Origin: Raffaelea ambrosiae
Taxonomy: Eukaryota; Ascomycota; Sordariomycetes; Ophiostomatales; Ophiostomataceae
Direction of reading: 5' to 3'
Assembly: GCA_002778195.1 (NCBI GenBank)
Contig: PCDI01000014.1
Coordinates: forward strand, 828,381 to 892,380
Length of the DNA: 64,000 nt
The position numbers and the translations under genes were made by a program. The notes under the pieces are model-generated. The model had not been told where the DNA came from and did not search any database. It was given only the letters and a program-made list of their open reading frames with translations. Positions 30,057-38,984 of this stretch are shown here, piece after piece. Within the stretch, counting starts at the first letter, position 1, and each line of letters starts with the position of its first letter.

Positions 30057-31170
30057 TTAGATGGGCCGCAGACCCCGGCCCAGGTACGTCCGCTCGCCAA
30101 ACTCCCGCTCAGCCACCTGGAACAGCGGAAGACCCATAAAGTAGCCGGCGTCGGGGCTGCCAATGGCGTCCCACGTGCTCTTGGCCTCCTCGTCGCCGAT
30201 GCACACGAGCGGCTTGCCGGTGCCGGCCACGGAGGCCTCGGCAGCCAGCTGCACCTTGCAGCACCGCTCCAGGAGGACAAACCAGCCGATGGTGGCCTCG
30301 ATGGTCGCGCCGGCCGTCAGGAGGCCGTGGTTGCCGAGGAAGGCGGCCTTCTTGTTGCCCAGACACTTGGCAATGTTCTTGCCCTCGTCCGTGGCCAGGA
30401 CGAGGCCGGCAAAGTTGCTGCTTGGTTAGCACGTGACTCGCCGACACACTGCCACAGTCTCTGACCTACGGAAACAGGACGTGGTCGTTGTAGAAGGAGC
30501 AGAAGTCCTGCGTCAGCATCTTCAGGGTGTTGCCAGTGGCGCACATGGCCCGTCCATAGACGCTGTGGCAGTGCGCGGCGCAGAGGACGTCCGGGCGGGC
30601 CTTGTGGATTTCGGCATGGATGGCATATGCAGCTGCGAAGGAGGCTTGTCAGAGTTCACGTGCAAGCGAAGAAAGCGGGAATGGAGAGTAACCAAGACAG
30701 TCGTACCGTAGTTGAGTCTGAGGTTGTTGCCCCCCTCGACAACCTTGCCCTCGTGGTTGACGCGGATCAGGTCATCGTCCGTGATCAGGGAGAAGTGCAG
30801 GCCTGGACCGAAGGCACATCCGCGTCAGCATGTCTGCATGTTGCATGTCTGCGTCCCCTTGTTCTCTGTGGAGAGGGGGGGGGGGGAACCCACCAAAGGG
30901 ATTGACCCAGAAGCTGGTCGGGTCGACGGGGTCCCGGATGGTAATGTGGCCGGCCACGCCGTCTGCAAAGTCGTTGGCGGCAAAGACGCGGTACGCCAGT
31001 GCCAGGCGATGCTTGAGATACTTGCGCTCCTCGTACTTGTCCTCGAACTTGGCCGGCAGGCTCTCCTCGTCGCGGACAAAGGCCAGAGACGGGTCGCCGG
31101 ACCGGTGCTCGGGGTCGACCACGCTGGCCTTGGCAGCCACCGGGGTTGTTTCCGTGGCTGAAGGAGCCAT
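30057..31170 (-). CDS. Class II aldolase/adducin-family protein
   Basis: Exons 30894-31170, 30707-30802, 30470-30632 and 30057-30417 join in phase to 298 residues. Conserved motifs: DGVAGHITIRDP, FWVNPFGLHFSLIT (across intron 1), DLIRVNHEG, AAYAIHAEIHKARPDVLCAAHCHS with the metal-binding His-x-His, and AFLGNHGLLTAG with the third His. The family (fuculose-phosphate aldolase fold) includes Zn-dependent aldolases, sugar-phosphate epimerases and decarboxylases; fungal members of this length are mostly uncharacterised. In this setting it could split a hydroxy-oxo acid produced after ring opening (inference). It is divergent from the hydroxyacid dehydrogenase and convergent with the alcohol dehydrogenase. 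A variable G run (30874-30886) lies in intron 1. Confidence 0.88.
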
Positions 31171-31740
31171 CTCGGGTTCGGTTCTGGTGTTGGTGCTGGT
31201 GGCTTCGGTCTTCGGTGAAAACAGGGGACAACGCAATGCCTGTACGCTGCCAGATTGGAGACGGAGCAGGGTGAAGATTGGGCTGGCCAGCATCGCCGCC
31301 CACCAGACGACAGATGTCGACACCACGGACGAGCGGGGCATCCGAAGAGCCCTCCCTGCTTCTGTGCAGCTCCCCAACAGATGCCTATCTGGGACGCGCC
31401 TGGCCGCTATCTCGCGCCAACGACAGAGATAGATGGGCTGGATAAGCGGGCAGCCGTCGGAGATCCTCCTAGTCTCTGGCGGGCATGTCCGACTCGGTCC
31501 TATGGACTTACACGCTCCTGGTCGAAAAGCGGGCTGCCGCGCCCTAGAGACGTCGTCGTCGCATCGGGCGGGCCGCCGCCGCAGCAAACCAGCGAGAGGC
31601 AAATGTCAGCCGCCGGTTTCGCTGCCCCCCCCCCGGGATGCTGCATGCTGCCATCCGCCCCTTTCGCCTCTGCACGCTGCTTTCCTGTGCCCCTTCCCCG
31701 ACCCGGACCCGACGCGCCCGCCTCACCTGATCCCACGACG
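31171..31740. promoter_or_regulatory. Divergent promoter, aldolase / hydroxyacid dehydrogenase
   Basis: This 570-bp region has an inverted repeat CGGA-N11-TCCG (CGG-N13-CCG) at 31326-31344, a candidate Zn2Cys6 site. A 10-base C run is at about 31627-31636. Confidence 0.35.
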
Positions 31741-32796
31741 ATGCAGACGAGCACCGGTGCCGACAGCGCGCCGTCGACTCCGCCTTCGCCGGGACCGGCC
31801 CGGCACTTCAACATTGTGGCCCTCGAGACCTTCTTCACGCCCCTGCCGCCCATTGTCCTCCCCGCACCGCACACGTTCACGCTGACCGAATATGCGCGCA
31901 CGGCGGTCGCTCAGGTGCCCGCACGCATCAAGGATGCCGACATCCTGATCGTCACCACGGTCGCCCTGTCTGCCGAGGTTCTCTCCGAGGCCGCCAGCCC
32001 GCGGCTGAAGCTCATTGTCGCCCTGTCTTCGGGCACCGACACCCTGGACCATGCTGCCTGCCGGAAGCGCGGCATTCGCCTGCTCAACAGCCCGGGATGC
32101 AATGCCGACGCCGTGGCCGAGCATGCCGTGGCCCTGTATTTTGCCACCCGGCGCAGATTGCTGCCGACGATGCGGGGCCTGCGCGCCGGCGAGTGGCACG
32201 ACAAGGGCACCCTCATGACGTCGGCCTTTGTCGCCGGCAAGCCGCCGCGCTCGTGCGGCCAGGAGACGGCCGCGATCGTCGGCTACGGCGGTGTCGGCCG
32301 CAGGGTGGCCAGGCTGCTCGGCGGACTAGGGATGCGTGTTCTCGTAGCCGGCCGAAAAGGCCAGCCAGCGTCCGAGACGCCGGAGGGGCGTGTTGCCTTT
32401 GCCGAAGCCCTGCAGGCGGCCAGCGTCCTGGTCCTGTGCTGTCCGCGGACGCCCGAGACCCTGGGTCTGCTGTCCGGCCCCGAGCTCGCCGCGATGCCCA
32501 AGGACGCCGTGGTCATCAACGTGGCCCGGGGTGGCGTGGTGGACGAGGAGGCTCTGCTGGCCGCCCTCGAGTCGGGGGCGATTGCGGGTGCCGGCGTGGA
32601 CGTGTATGGCAAGGAGCCGGCGGGCCCCGACAACAGCCCTTTGCTGGACAGCAGGGCCGACAAGGTCAATCTCGTGACGACGCCGCATTCGGCCTGGGTG
32701 GGCAGCGAGACCGATGCGAACTACCAGCGCGTCTTGCTGGAGAACATCCAGGGGTTCATCCTGGGAAACGTGCAGCCCGACCGGATCAAAGCATGA
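31741..32796 (+). CDS. D-isomer-specific 2-hydroxyacid dehydrogenase
   Basis: A single exon of 351 residues is taken from the ATG at 31741; the frame is open further upstream (an ATG at 31603 exists) but that part is Pro/Ala-rich and not family-like. The substrate domain has LIVALSSGTDTLDHAACRKRG. The nucleotide-binding domain has the GYGGVGRRVARLL loop, followed by GRK after the second strand, which hints at NADPH preference. Catalytic residues are in place: Arg in NVARGGVVDEEAL, Glu in DVYGKEP and His in TTPHSAWVG. These enzymes interconvert 2-oxo acids and D-2-hydroxy acids (glyoxylate/hydroxypyruvate reductase relatives). Here it may handle the oxo-acid released by the neighbouring aldolase (inference). 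Confidence 0.9.
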   Translation: MQTSTGADSAPSTPPSPGPARHFNIVALETFFTPLPPIVLPAPHTFTLTEYARTAVAQVPARIKDADILIVTTVALSAEVLSEAASPRLKLIVALSSGTDTLDHAACRKRGIRLLNSPGCNADAVAEHAVALYFATRRRLLPTMRGLRAGEWHDKGTLMTSAFVAGKPPRSCGQETAAIVGYGGVGRRVARLLGGLGMRVLVAGRKGQPASETPEGRVAFAEALQAASVLVLCCPRTPETLGLLSGPELAAMPKDAVVINVARGGVVDEEALLAALESGAIAGAGVDVYGKEPAGPDNSPLLDSRADKVNLVTTPHSAWVGSETDANYQRVLLENIQGFILGNVQPDRIKA

Positions 32797-32801
32797 TATA
32801 G

Positions 32802-32868
32802 TTGGAGCTTTCTGGAGCTCTCGAGAGCTCTCTGGAGCCCTCTGGAGCCCTCTGGAGCTCTCTGGAGT
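32802..32868 (+). repeat. Short tandem repeat CTCTGGAGC
   Basis: Five to six imperfect units of (T/C)CTCTGGAGC lie directly behind the hydroxyacid dehydrogenase stop, probably in its 3' untranslated region. TCTCGAGAGCTC in the same stretch is self-complementary. Confidence 0.8.
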
Positions 32869-33037
32869 GCGATCAATGTCGGTCGCGTGTAGTAGTCTGT
32901 TTCATTAGAAAAATTCTTAACATGACTTGAAGAACAATAAATTTTTATTTATATAGTCACGAGCAGACCAACCAATGGAACAGAACAATGTTTATTTTCT
33001 TTATCTTCTTTTCCTTTCTTCCAGTTATCTCTCTACA

Positions 33038-34092
33038 TCACAACTGGCCGCTCTGGAACGCCGCTGCAGGGCTTGCCACGGCGTCCTGCACCGCCATCTC
33101 CAAAGTGTCCATCTTGGCCATCCCGATCGCCTCGTTGTCCGTGTGCTCGTAGAGCGTGCCCCCCTCCGTCCAGATTCGCCGCAGGGTGCAGATACTGGCC
33201 AGGGGGTGTCCGCCCGCCCAGGCGGCATCCTCCAGCCTCTTCAGCGCGGCCAGGGAGGTGTAGTTGACCGTCCACCGGCTGTCCGTCTGCCTCTCGAACT
33301 CGGCCAGGATGGCGTGCGGCGTCGTGGTGAAGGAGTGCACCCGGACCGCCTTGTTGTCGCAGACCTCCGGGTGCCGCAGGGCAGCCACGAGCGACCGCCC
33401 CACGTCCGCCATCGTCGTCAGGCTCACGCTTTCGTTCCCGCTGCCCAGCAGAGTGGCCGTCAAAGCTGCGACGTCAAAGCTGCCCATCTGCGGCTCGCTG
33501 GACATGCAGCCCATGTACAGGTCGGCAAAGGGCCCCGTCACCAGATACGTGTACTTCAGCCGCTGCACGGCGGCGCCGCTTTCCAAGCAGGCGCGGACCT
33601 TGAGCTTCTTCTGGTGCGGCCGCTCGGCTGCCGAAGATGCATTGTACGCAACGTCGGTGCCGTATTCCGAGGGGAAGAAGCGCACAATGCTGGGGGAGCG
33701 GACAGCGAGGGCAATCAGGCCGACTTGCTTGTCGATGGCGAAGCGTCCAAGGGCTGACACAACGGTGTCGTAGTCTTGTTCCAGGGGGGGGGGGGTGAAG
33801 GGGGATGATTAGTAGGCCAGATCATCTCACCAGCACCGACGCCGACCTTACCTTGAAATGCCGCCAGCACATCCTCCTGGCTGTCCAGGCTGCCGGTGAC
33901 AATGTCGACGCCGCGGTTGCGGAACGAGTCCACCAGGTCCTTCTTGGCGGCTACCGTGTCGGCGGACGTGAACATGCCAATGCGCTCAAAGTCGTGCTTG
34001 CAGTCGAGCAGCGCGTTCATGAGCACCTTGCCAATGACGCCCGAGGCGCCCAGCACCAGGACTCTCCGACTGGGGGGGGACGAGACTGGCAT
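33038..34092 (-). CDS. NmrA / isoflavone-reductase-like NAD(P)-binding protein
   Basis: Exons 33852-34092 and 33038-33774 (intron 33775-33851, with CTACTAAT branch and AACAAG acceptor) join to 325 residues. The N-terminal dinucleotide motif is VLVLGASGVIGKVL. After splicing, DYDTVVSALGR marks the conserved strand end. IVRFFPSEYGTDV is a hallmark of the fungal isoflavone-reductase-like (PCBER) short-chain family. Members either reduce C=C or C-O bonds in phenylpropanoid-type substrates with NADPH or serve as redox sensors (NmrA). Location next to a ring-cleavage dioxygenase favours a reductase role. The active-site Lys found in plant isoflavone reductases cannot be placed with confidence by eye. 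It is divergent from the dioxygenase. Confidence 0.85.
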
Positions 34093-34585
34093 TGTGCGTG
34101 TTTGTGCGTGTTCCGGGTCTGATCTCGGCTGCTCCAAAAGACTGCCACGGAAGACCAGCGAGCATGGCACCACGTCTCCGCAGGAATCATGCGACTCCAC
34201 AACGAAGACTTTCCGGCTGCCGTGCTGGAACGCGCCCTCATCACCCATAGCCATATCAAGATGCGGTTGACCCCCTCGACGAGCCCACGGAGATGACCGC
34301 AGGGAGGGGCCAGCGTGGGGAGGCGCGCAGCACGCCAAAGTCCGCTCTGGGCAGAGCCGGCCAAGTGCAGGCCCGAGAATGAGCTATATCAGACAAACAA
34401 GACTCGGCCTGTCAGGGCTGCTGTACGTTGGACGCCTGGGTCTTTGTTTTTTTCTCCATTTTCATGATCAACACCACCTCCGTTGTCGTCATCTGCCTCC
34501 TTCAGACTCCATTGACCACCAGTTTGTTTGTCTTGTCTCCTCCTACCTGCTCAACCAGCCGTCTTCTGCCCGTCTCTTCCGCACA
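34093..34585. promoter_or_regulatory. Divergent promoter, NmrA-like / LigB-type dioxygenase
   Basis: This 493-bp shared upstream region is GC-rich on the left and pyrimidine-rich near the dioxygenase start. No specific operator is evident, though isolated CCG/CGG triplets occur. Confidence 0.35.
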
Positions 34586-35717
34586 ATGGGCAAGATTGTC
34601 GCTGCCGTTGGCTTGTCGCACGCTCCAGGTACGTGGGTGGTCGAGGCGGCCCGCCCCCTTTCTCGTGCTAACAAACCATCGTACAGGCGCCATCGGCTTC
34701 CCCGAGACGGCCAAGCCGGACGCCCGGCAGCGCACCGAGGAGGCCACGCTGGCCCTGGGCAAGACGCTGACGGATGCCAAGCCGGACGTCATCTTTGCCT
34801 TCCTGGACGACCACTTTGAGAACTTCTACCGAAACCTGATGCCGACGATTGCGGTGTCGATCGCCGACTTCCACGTGGGCCCGGCGGACCAGTGGATGGA
34901 GCCGCTGCACATATCCAGCAAGACCAGCTTCCCCGGCAACCCGGCGGTGGCCGAGCATCTGATCAAGTCGCTGGTGGAGCAGGGCTTCGACGTGTCGCGC
35001 ACCGGCCCCGTGGAGTACGGCAACAACCTGCTGATGCCGTGGGTGCTGATGAAGGCCGAGCTGCCCGGCGTGTCGATCGTCCCCATCTTCCTCAACGTGT
35101 TCACGCCGCCGCTGATGAAGTACAGCCGGGCGTACGCGCTGGGCGAGGCGTGCCGCGTGGCGGCCGAGACGCTGCCGGACAGCACGCGCGTGGCGTTCAT
35201 GTGCACGGGCGGCCTGTCGCACTGGCCGCCGTACTGGAGCCCGTACCAGGCCGGCGACCCGCCGCAGGACGACTTCCTCAAGCTGATGAAGGAGTACCAG
35301 ACGGTGGGCAAGAGCGTGCTGAAGCGCGTGCCCGACCTGTTTGTGCAGTTCGACGACTACGAGGTGGAGATGGCGGCCAAGAACGAGTACCCGCTCAACA
35401 GCAAGCACCCGCTGGTCAACGCCGAGTGGGACCAGAAGTTCATGGACAGGTTCTGCGGCGGCGACACGGAGTGGCTGCGCAGTCTGTCGTACGAGGAGGT
35501 CGAGGAGGAGGCCGGCCACGGCGGCCACGAGGTGCTCAACTGGGTGGCCCTGAGCGGTGCCATGGGCGGCAGGAAGGCCAAGCTGGTGCTGTACGAGCCT
35601 GTGATTGAGTGGATCTGCGGCATGACCTATGTGGATTTTCAGCTGCCGATTCCTGCTACCAATGGCACGAACGGCACGAACGGCACCAATGGCAATGGCA
35701 CCAATGGCGTGCACTAA
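34586..35717 (+). CDS. LigB-type extradiol aromatic ring-opening dioxygenase
   Basis: Exons 34586-34628 and 34687-35717 (intron GTACGT…GCTAAC…TACAG) join to 357 residues. The intron lies right behind the first metal ligand. Known from LigB (protocatechuate 4,5-dioxygenase beta subunit): Fe ligands His12, His61, Glu242 and base His195. Here AVGLSHAPG gives His12, FLDDHFENF gives His57, CTGGLSHWPP gives His193, and NAEWDQKFMDRF offers Glu261, so all four have counterparts. The reaction is Fe(II)- and O2-dependent meta cleavage of a catechol-like or aminophenol-like ring to a muconic semialdehyde. No separate LigA partner is seen. The C-terminus carries an Asn-Gly-Thr repeat (about residues 335-355). 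This gene defines the proposed cluster chemistry; no ring hydroxylase is present in the window. Confidence 0.9.
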
Positions 35718-36340
35718 AAGGGGGGGTTTGGGGGAGGCGGAGTTGCTTTATTACGGGTGTATATGGAAACGATAAGGATATGGATCTCCGGCAGCCACAA
35801 GCTAGAAAATGGCCGCCAGGACATGCTTTGCTTTGTTTTGTGGGATTATATGGACCCAAATTGCTCTGTGCGTGTAGAATACCTGGCTAGCTGCCAAGAA
35901 GCAGCTGAATTGAGCTGGACTTTGATTTTGTGCGTCTACACGCTGATGTCTGTTGATGATGTCGAGGATGATGACCTTCGGGACTGTGGTGGGATGTACG
36001 AACACATCTCTGCCAAAGTCTGGGCAGCCAGTGGACTGCATGGCTTTCTGCATTGACACCCACTGACCCACGGACACCCTACCAGACAGACAAGGCTAGT
36101 GCTGGTCCCTAGATAAGCCTGTCCGGCAGTTGTCCGCCGTCGGACTTCCGCGACGGCGTCCCTGGTTTCTAATCGGCGTGCTGCCAGTGGTGGCCAGGCA
36201 GGAACAGTCCTTCTGCTGGGGCCCCTGGCCAGAGAGCCCTGGCCTTGTCCGGGGCCCTCGGCCTGTGATTGCCTGTGATTGCGATGCTCCCCCGCTGAAC
36301 ATCGCAGCCGGCCACGGTCTCAAGGCAATGTCTCGAGGCA
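35718..36340 (+). promoter_or_regulatory. Intergenic region and promoter of regulator 2
   Basis: This holds the 3' end of the dioxygenase gene and the upstream region of the second regulator. At 36132-36145 GTCCGCCGTCGGAC is a perfect everted palindrome with 4-bp spacing, about 200 bp before the regulator ATG. It is a candidate Zn2Cys6 site, possibly autoregulatory. No other gene is seen. Confidence 0.4.
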
Positions 36341-38461
36341 ATGACGTCGCCAGCCGCCCCGGTCCAGTCGACGCGCCAGACGCTCCAGCAGCTGCTGCCC
36401 ACCTGCCACCGCTGCCGGCAGCTCCGGCGCAAGTGCGACACCCAGCTGCCGAGCTGCCGCCTGTGCGCCAAGGCGGGCGCCGAGTGCACCTTCTACGACC
36501 ATGCCCTGAAGCAGTCGCTGCCGCGCGCGTACGTGCAGTCGCTGCTCACGCGCGTCGAGCACCTCGGCGCCGTCAAGAACGGCGCATCCGCGAGCCCACG
36601 TCTGTCGAGGGCCGTGCGAGAACAGGGAGAGCAGAGAGAACAGGGAGAACAGACCCAGAGCCGCCATGCCCAGCAGCCGTCGTCCTCCTCCAGCCTGGAC
36701 AACCCTGCCGGCAACGGTGACGGCAACGGTGGCGGCAACGGTGGCGGCAACGGTGACGGCAACGGAATCGGCAACATCAACATCAGCGACAACGACATCG
36801 CAGACGTCCCCCCCGCGCCCTCCTTCGACGTCGTCATCCCGTCGTCCACCTCGACTGCCGGCCGGTCGCACTACTGGGGCGCCTCGTCCGTCTTCGCCCT
36901 GACCGTCGAGGTGCTGCAGCACGCGTCCAGCCGGGGCTTCGTCGCCGCCGAGGAGGCGCTCGATGATGGCGGCCCCGAGACCGACCTGGACGACGACGAC
37001 GACGACGACAACGACGACGAGCAGCAGCACCACTACACACACCCCGAGGCGCCCGATACAGACATCCGGGCCCTGATCCGCCTGTACCTCGTCTCGCTCA
37101 ACACCATGTACGGCTTTGTCGACGAGGCCGAGACCAGCACCGACCTGCTCACCTACCTGGCCCTGCGCCACCAGGAGCAGCACCACCACCACCGACATCG
37201 GGGCGTGCTGTCTCCGGGGGCCCGCATCGCCCACCAGCACCAGACGCACCAGACGCACCAGTACTTCCGCATCAGCATGATGTGCGCCATCTCCTGCGCC
37301 AACCAGGCCCGCTACCGCCCCCAGCGCGCCGCCGAGAGCCTCGCGTACTTTGCCGACGCCGTGTCCTGCGTCGAGGAGGTCACGTCCGAGGCCTCGCCCG
37401 CCTCGCTGCAGGCCCTGCTGCTGCTCATCGTCTTCTGCCTCTTCTACCCGCGCAAGGGCGACATCTGGAAGCTGCTCGACTACGCCTGCCGCCTCACCGT
37501 CGAGCTGGGCTACCACACCGAGCCCGAGCATGACCAGACCGTCGGCACCAGCGAGGAGTCCGAGCCCCGGCGCAAGCTGCGCCGCTCCACCTTCTGGGGC
37601 CTGTATGCCATCGAGCGCATCGTCGGCCAGCTCTTTGGCCGCGGCAGCGACCTGCCCGAGACCATCATCACCACCGAGTACCCCAGCTCGCTGCACGCCA
37701 CCGCCGCCACCGCCGCACTGCCCGACCTCGTCGCCGGCTTCGGCCACCACCCGCCGCCCCCCGGCGTCGACCAGCCCACGCTCCAGTCCATGAGCATCGC
37801 CCACCACTACCGCCTGGTCTACCTGCGCTCTGAGATCTTCCGCACCATGTACCTGCCTGCGTCCCCCCCCGACCTGGGCCTCGCCTGGCTGCGCGCCCAG
37901 TACACCACTCTGCATGCCTGGCGCCGCGAGCTGGCCGTCAGCGACGAGCTCGAGGGCGTCGCCACCCTCACCTGCGACGTCGGCTACGACGCCACCATTT
38001 GCTTCCTGTTCCAGCCTCTCCTCCTGCGCGCGCTTCGGTCCACGGCTGCTCCTGCAGAGCCCGTCTTTGTGGCGTCGGACCCGTTCTACTGTGCCATCAA
38101 TCTGATCCGCACCTACGAGAAGATCATCCGCGCTCCCGAGCGCTCTGTCCTGGGCACCTATCCCATGACCTTTATGAGCGCCCACTACATCTACCTGGCC
38201 TCCAGCACGCTGCTCGCCCACGCGCTCCTGCGCCTTGGTGGCCGCGTCCGCACCCTGCGAAGCATGCGTCATGCCGAAGCATCCGCCATGGATACGGAAG
38301 AGCTCGACTGGGGCGCCTTTGTGGATACAACGAGTCCATGTCTGATCTTGCTCGCCTGGTGTGGCGAGCGCTGGCCGGGCATGCTGGGCATGCTGGGCGT
38401 GTACCAGCGGCTCTTTGGTCGTCTGGTCAGGGAGCTGATTGGGAAGGGTCTGGTGTATTGA
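36341..38461 (+). CDS. Zn(II)2Cys6 transcription factor 2 (fungal-specific TF domain)
   Basis: A single exon of 706 residues. The binuclear cluster is CHRCRQLRRKCDTQLPSCRL with further Cys, i.e. Cys22, 25, 32, 39, 42, 49 with spacing 2-6-6-2-6, followed by a linker (ALKQSLPRAYVQSLLTRVEHL) that resembles a dimerisation segment. Low-complexity tracts follow: Gly-Asn-Gly-Asp/Gly repeats at about 36713-36765, an Asp run at about 36990-37020, and His/Gln-rich stretches near 37170-37260. The middle-homology region includes LLLIVFCLFYPRKGDIWKLL and STFWGLYAIERIVGQLFGRG. It acts in the nucleus. Its place at the end of the run, same strand as the dioxygenase, suggests a second pathway regulator. Its last codon is only about 130 bp from the RIP-mutated LTR. 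Confidence 0.9.
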   Translation: MTSPAAPVQSTRQTLQQLLPTCHRCRQLRRKCDTQLPSCRLCAKAGAECTFYDHALKQSLPRAYVQSLLTRVEHLGAVKNGASASPRLSRAVREQGEQREQGEQTQSRHAQQPSSSSSLDNPAGNGDGNGGGNGGGNGDGNGIGNINISDNDIADVPPAPSFDVVIPSSTSTAGRSHYWGASSVFALTVEVLQHASSRGFVAAEEALDDGGPETDLDDDDDDDNDDEQQHHYTHPEAPDTDIRALIRLYLVSLNTMYGFVDEAETSTDLLTYLALRHQEQHHHHRHRGVLSPGARIAHQHQTHQTHQYFRISMMCAISCANQARYRPQRAAESLAYFADAVSCVEEVTSEASPASLQALLLLIVFCLFYPRKGDIWKLLDYACRLTVELGYHTEPEHDQTVGTSEESEPRRKLRRSTFWGLYAIERIVGQLFGRGSDLPETIITTEYPSSLHATAATAALPDLVAGFGHHPPPPGVDQPTLQSMSIAHHYRLVYLRSEIFRTMYLPASPPDLGLAWLRAQYTTLHAWRRELAVSDELEGVATLTCDVGYDATICFLFQPLLLRALRSTAAPAEPVFVASDPFYCAINLIRTYEKIIRAPERSVLGTYPMTFMSAHYIYLASSTLLAHALLRLGGRVRTLRSMRHAEASAMDTEELDWGAFVDTTSPCLILLAWCGERWPGMLGMLGVYQRLFGRLVRELIGKGLVY

Positions 38462-38593
38462 TTCATTGCTTGTGGGCAATATAATTTATATAAGCGATCT
38501 TAACAAGTAAACTTACTAGTTACAACATATATTTCGTTCTCTCTATTTCGGGGGGTTCATCCACTAAGTATTAGAGACCGCCATATCACACCA

Positions 38594-38984
38594 TGTAAGG
38601 ATATCGCGAGCCTGCTCGGATGCGTGCCTTACGAGCAACCTAAGCGTGCCTTACGAGCAACCTAAGCACGTGCGAGCGACCAGCCTAAGCACGTACCACC
38701 CCCTAACGAGGCACGTGACTGCGCAGTCAGCGCAGTCACGAGGAGAGGTGCGCCACGGAGCGCACGCCCGGACCCCTGGGTGTAGCGCGAAGCTAAGGCT
38801 TCGTACGCGGCTTAAAAGCGCCGCGTACAAAGCCCTTTAAAAGCCCTTATTATAAAAAGAGAATCTCACCCTTTAAAAAAAGAGGAATAAGATTTAATTA
38901 TATAATTTACGAAATCTTACCTTCGTTAATAAAATACCTCTACTTTTTATAATCCTTTATTTAGTTATAAGTATTACTTTAACA
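38594..38984 (+). repeat. Family A LTR (5' LTR of copy 2)
   Basis: It is 391 bp, longer than the 368-bp norm because a 23-24 bp segment (GCGTGCCTTACGAGCAACCTAA) is present twice near 38622-38665. Its left half is nearly unmutated and its right half is rich in C-to-T changes, so the RIP boundary runs through the LTR. Confidence 0.9.

Noticed and set aside
36320..38479. 719-codon minus-strand open frame opposite regulator 2
   Set aside because: Same GC-rich shadow effect; the plus strand carries the binuclear cluster and the fungal TF domain.
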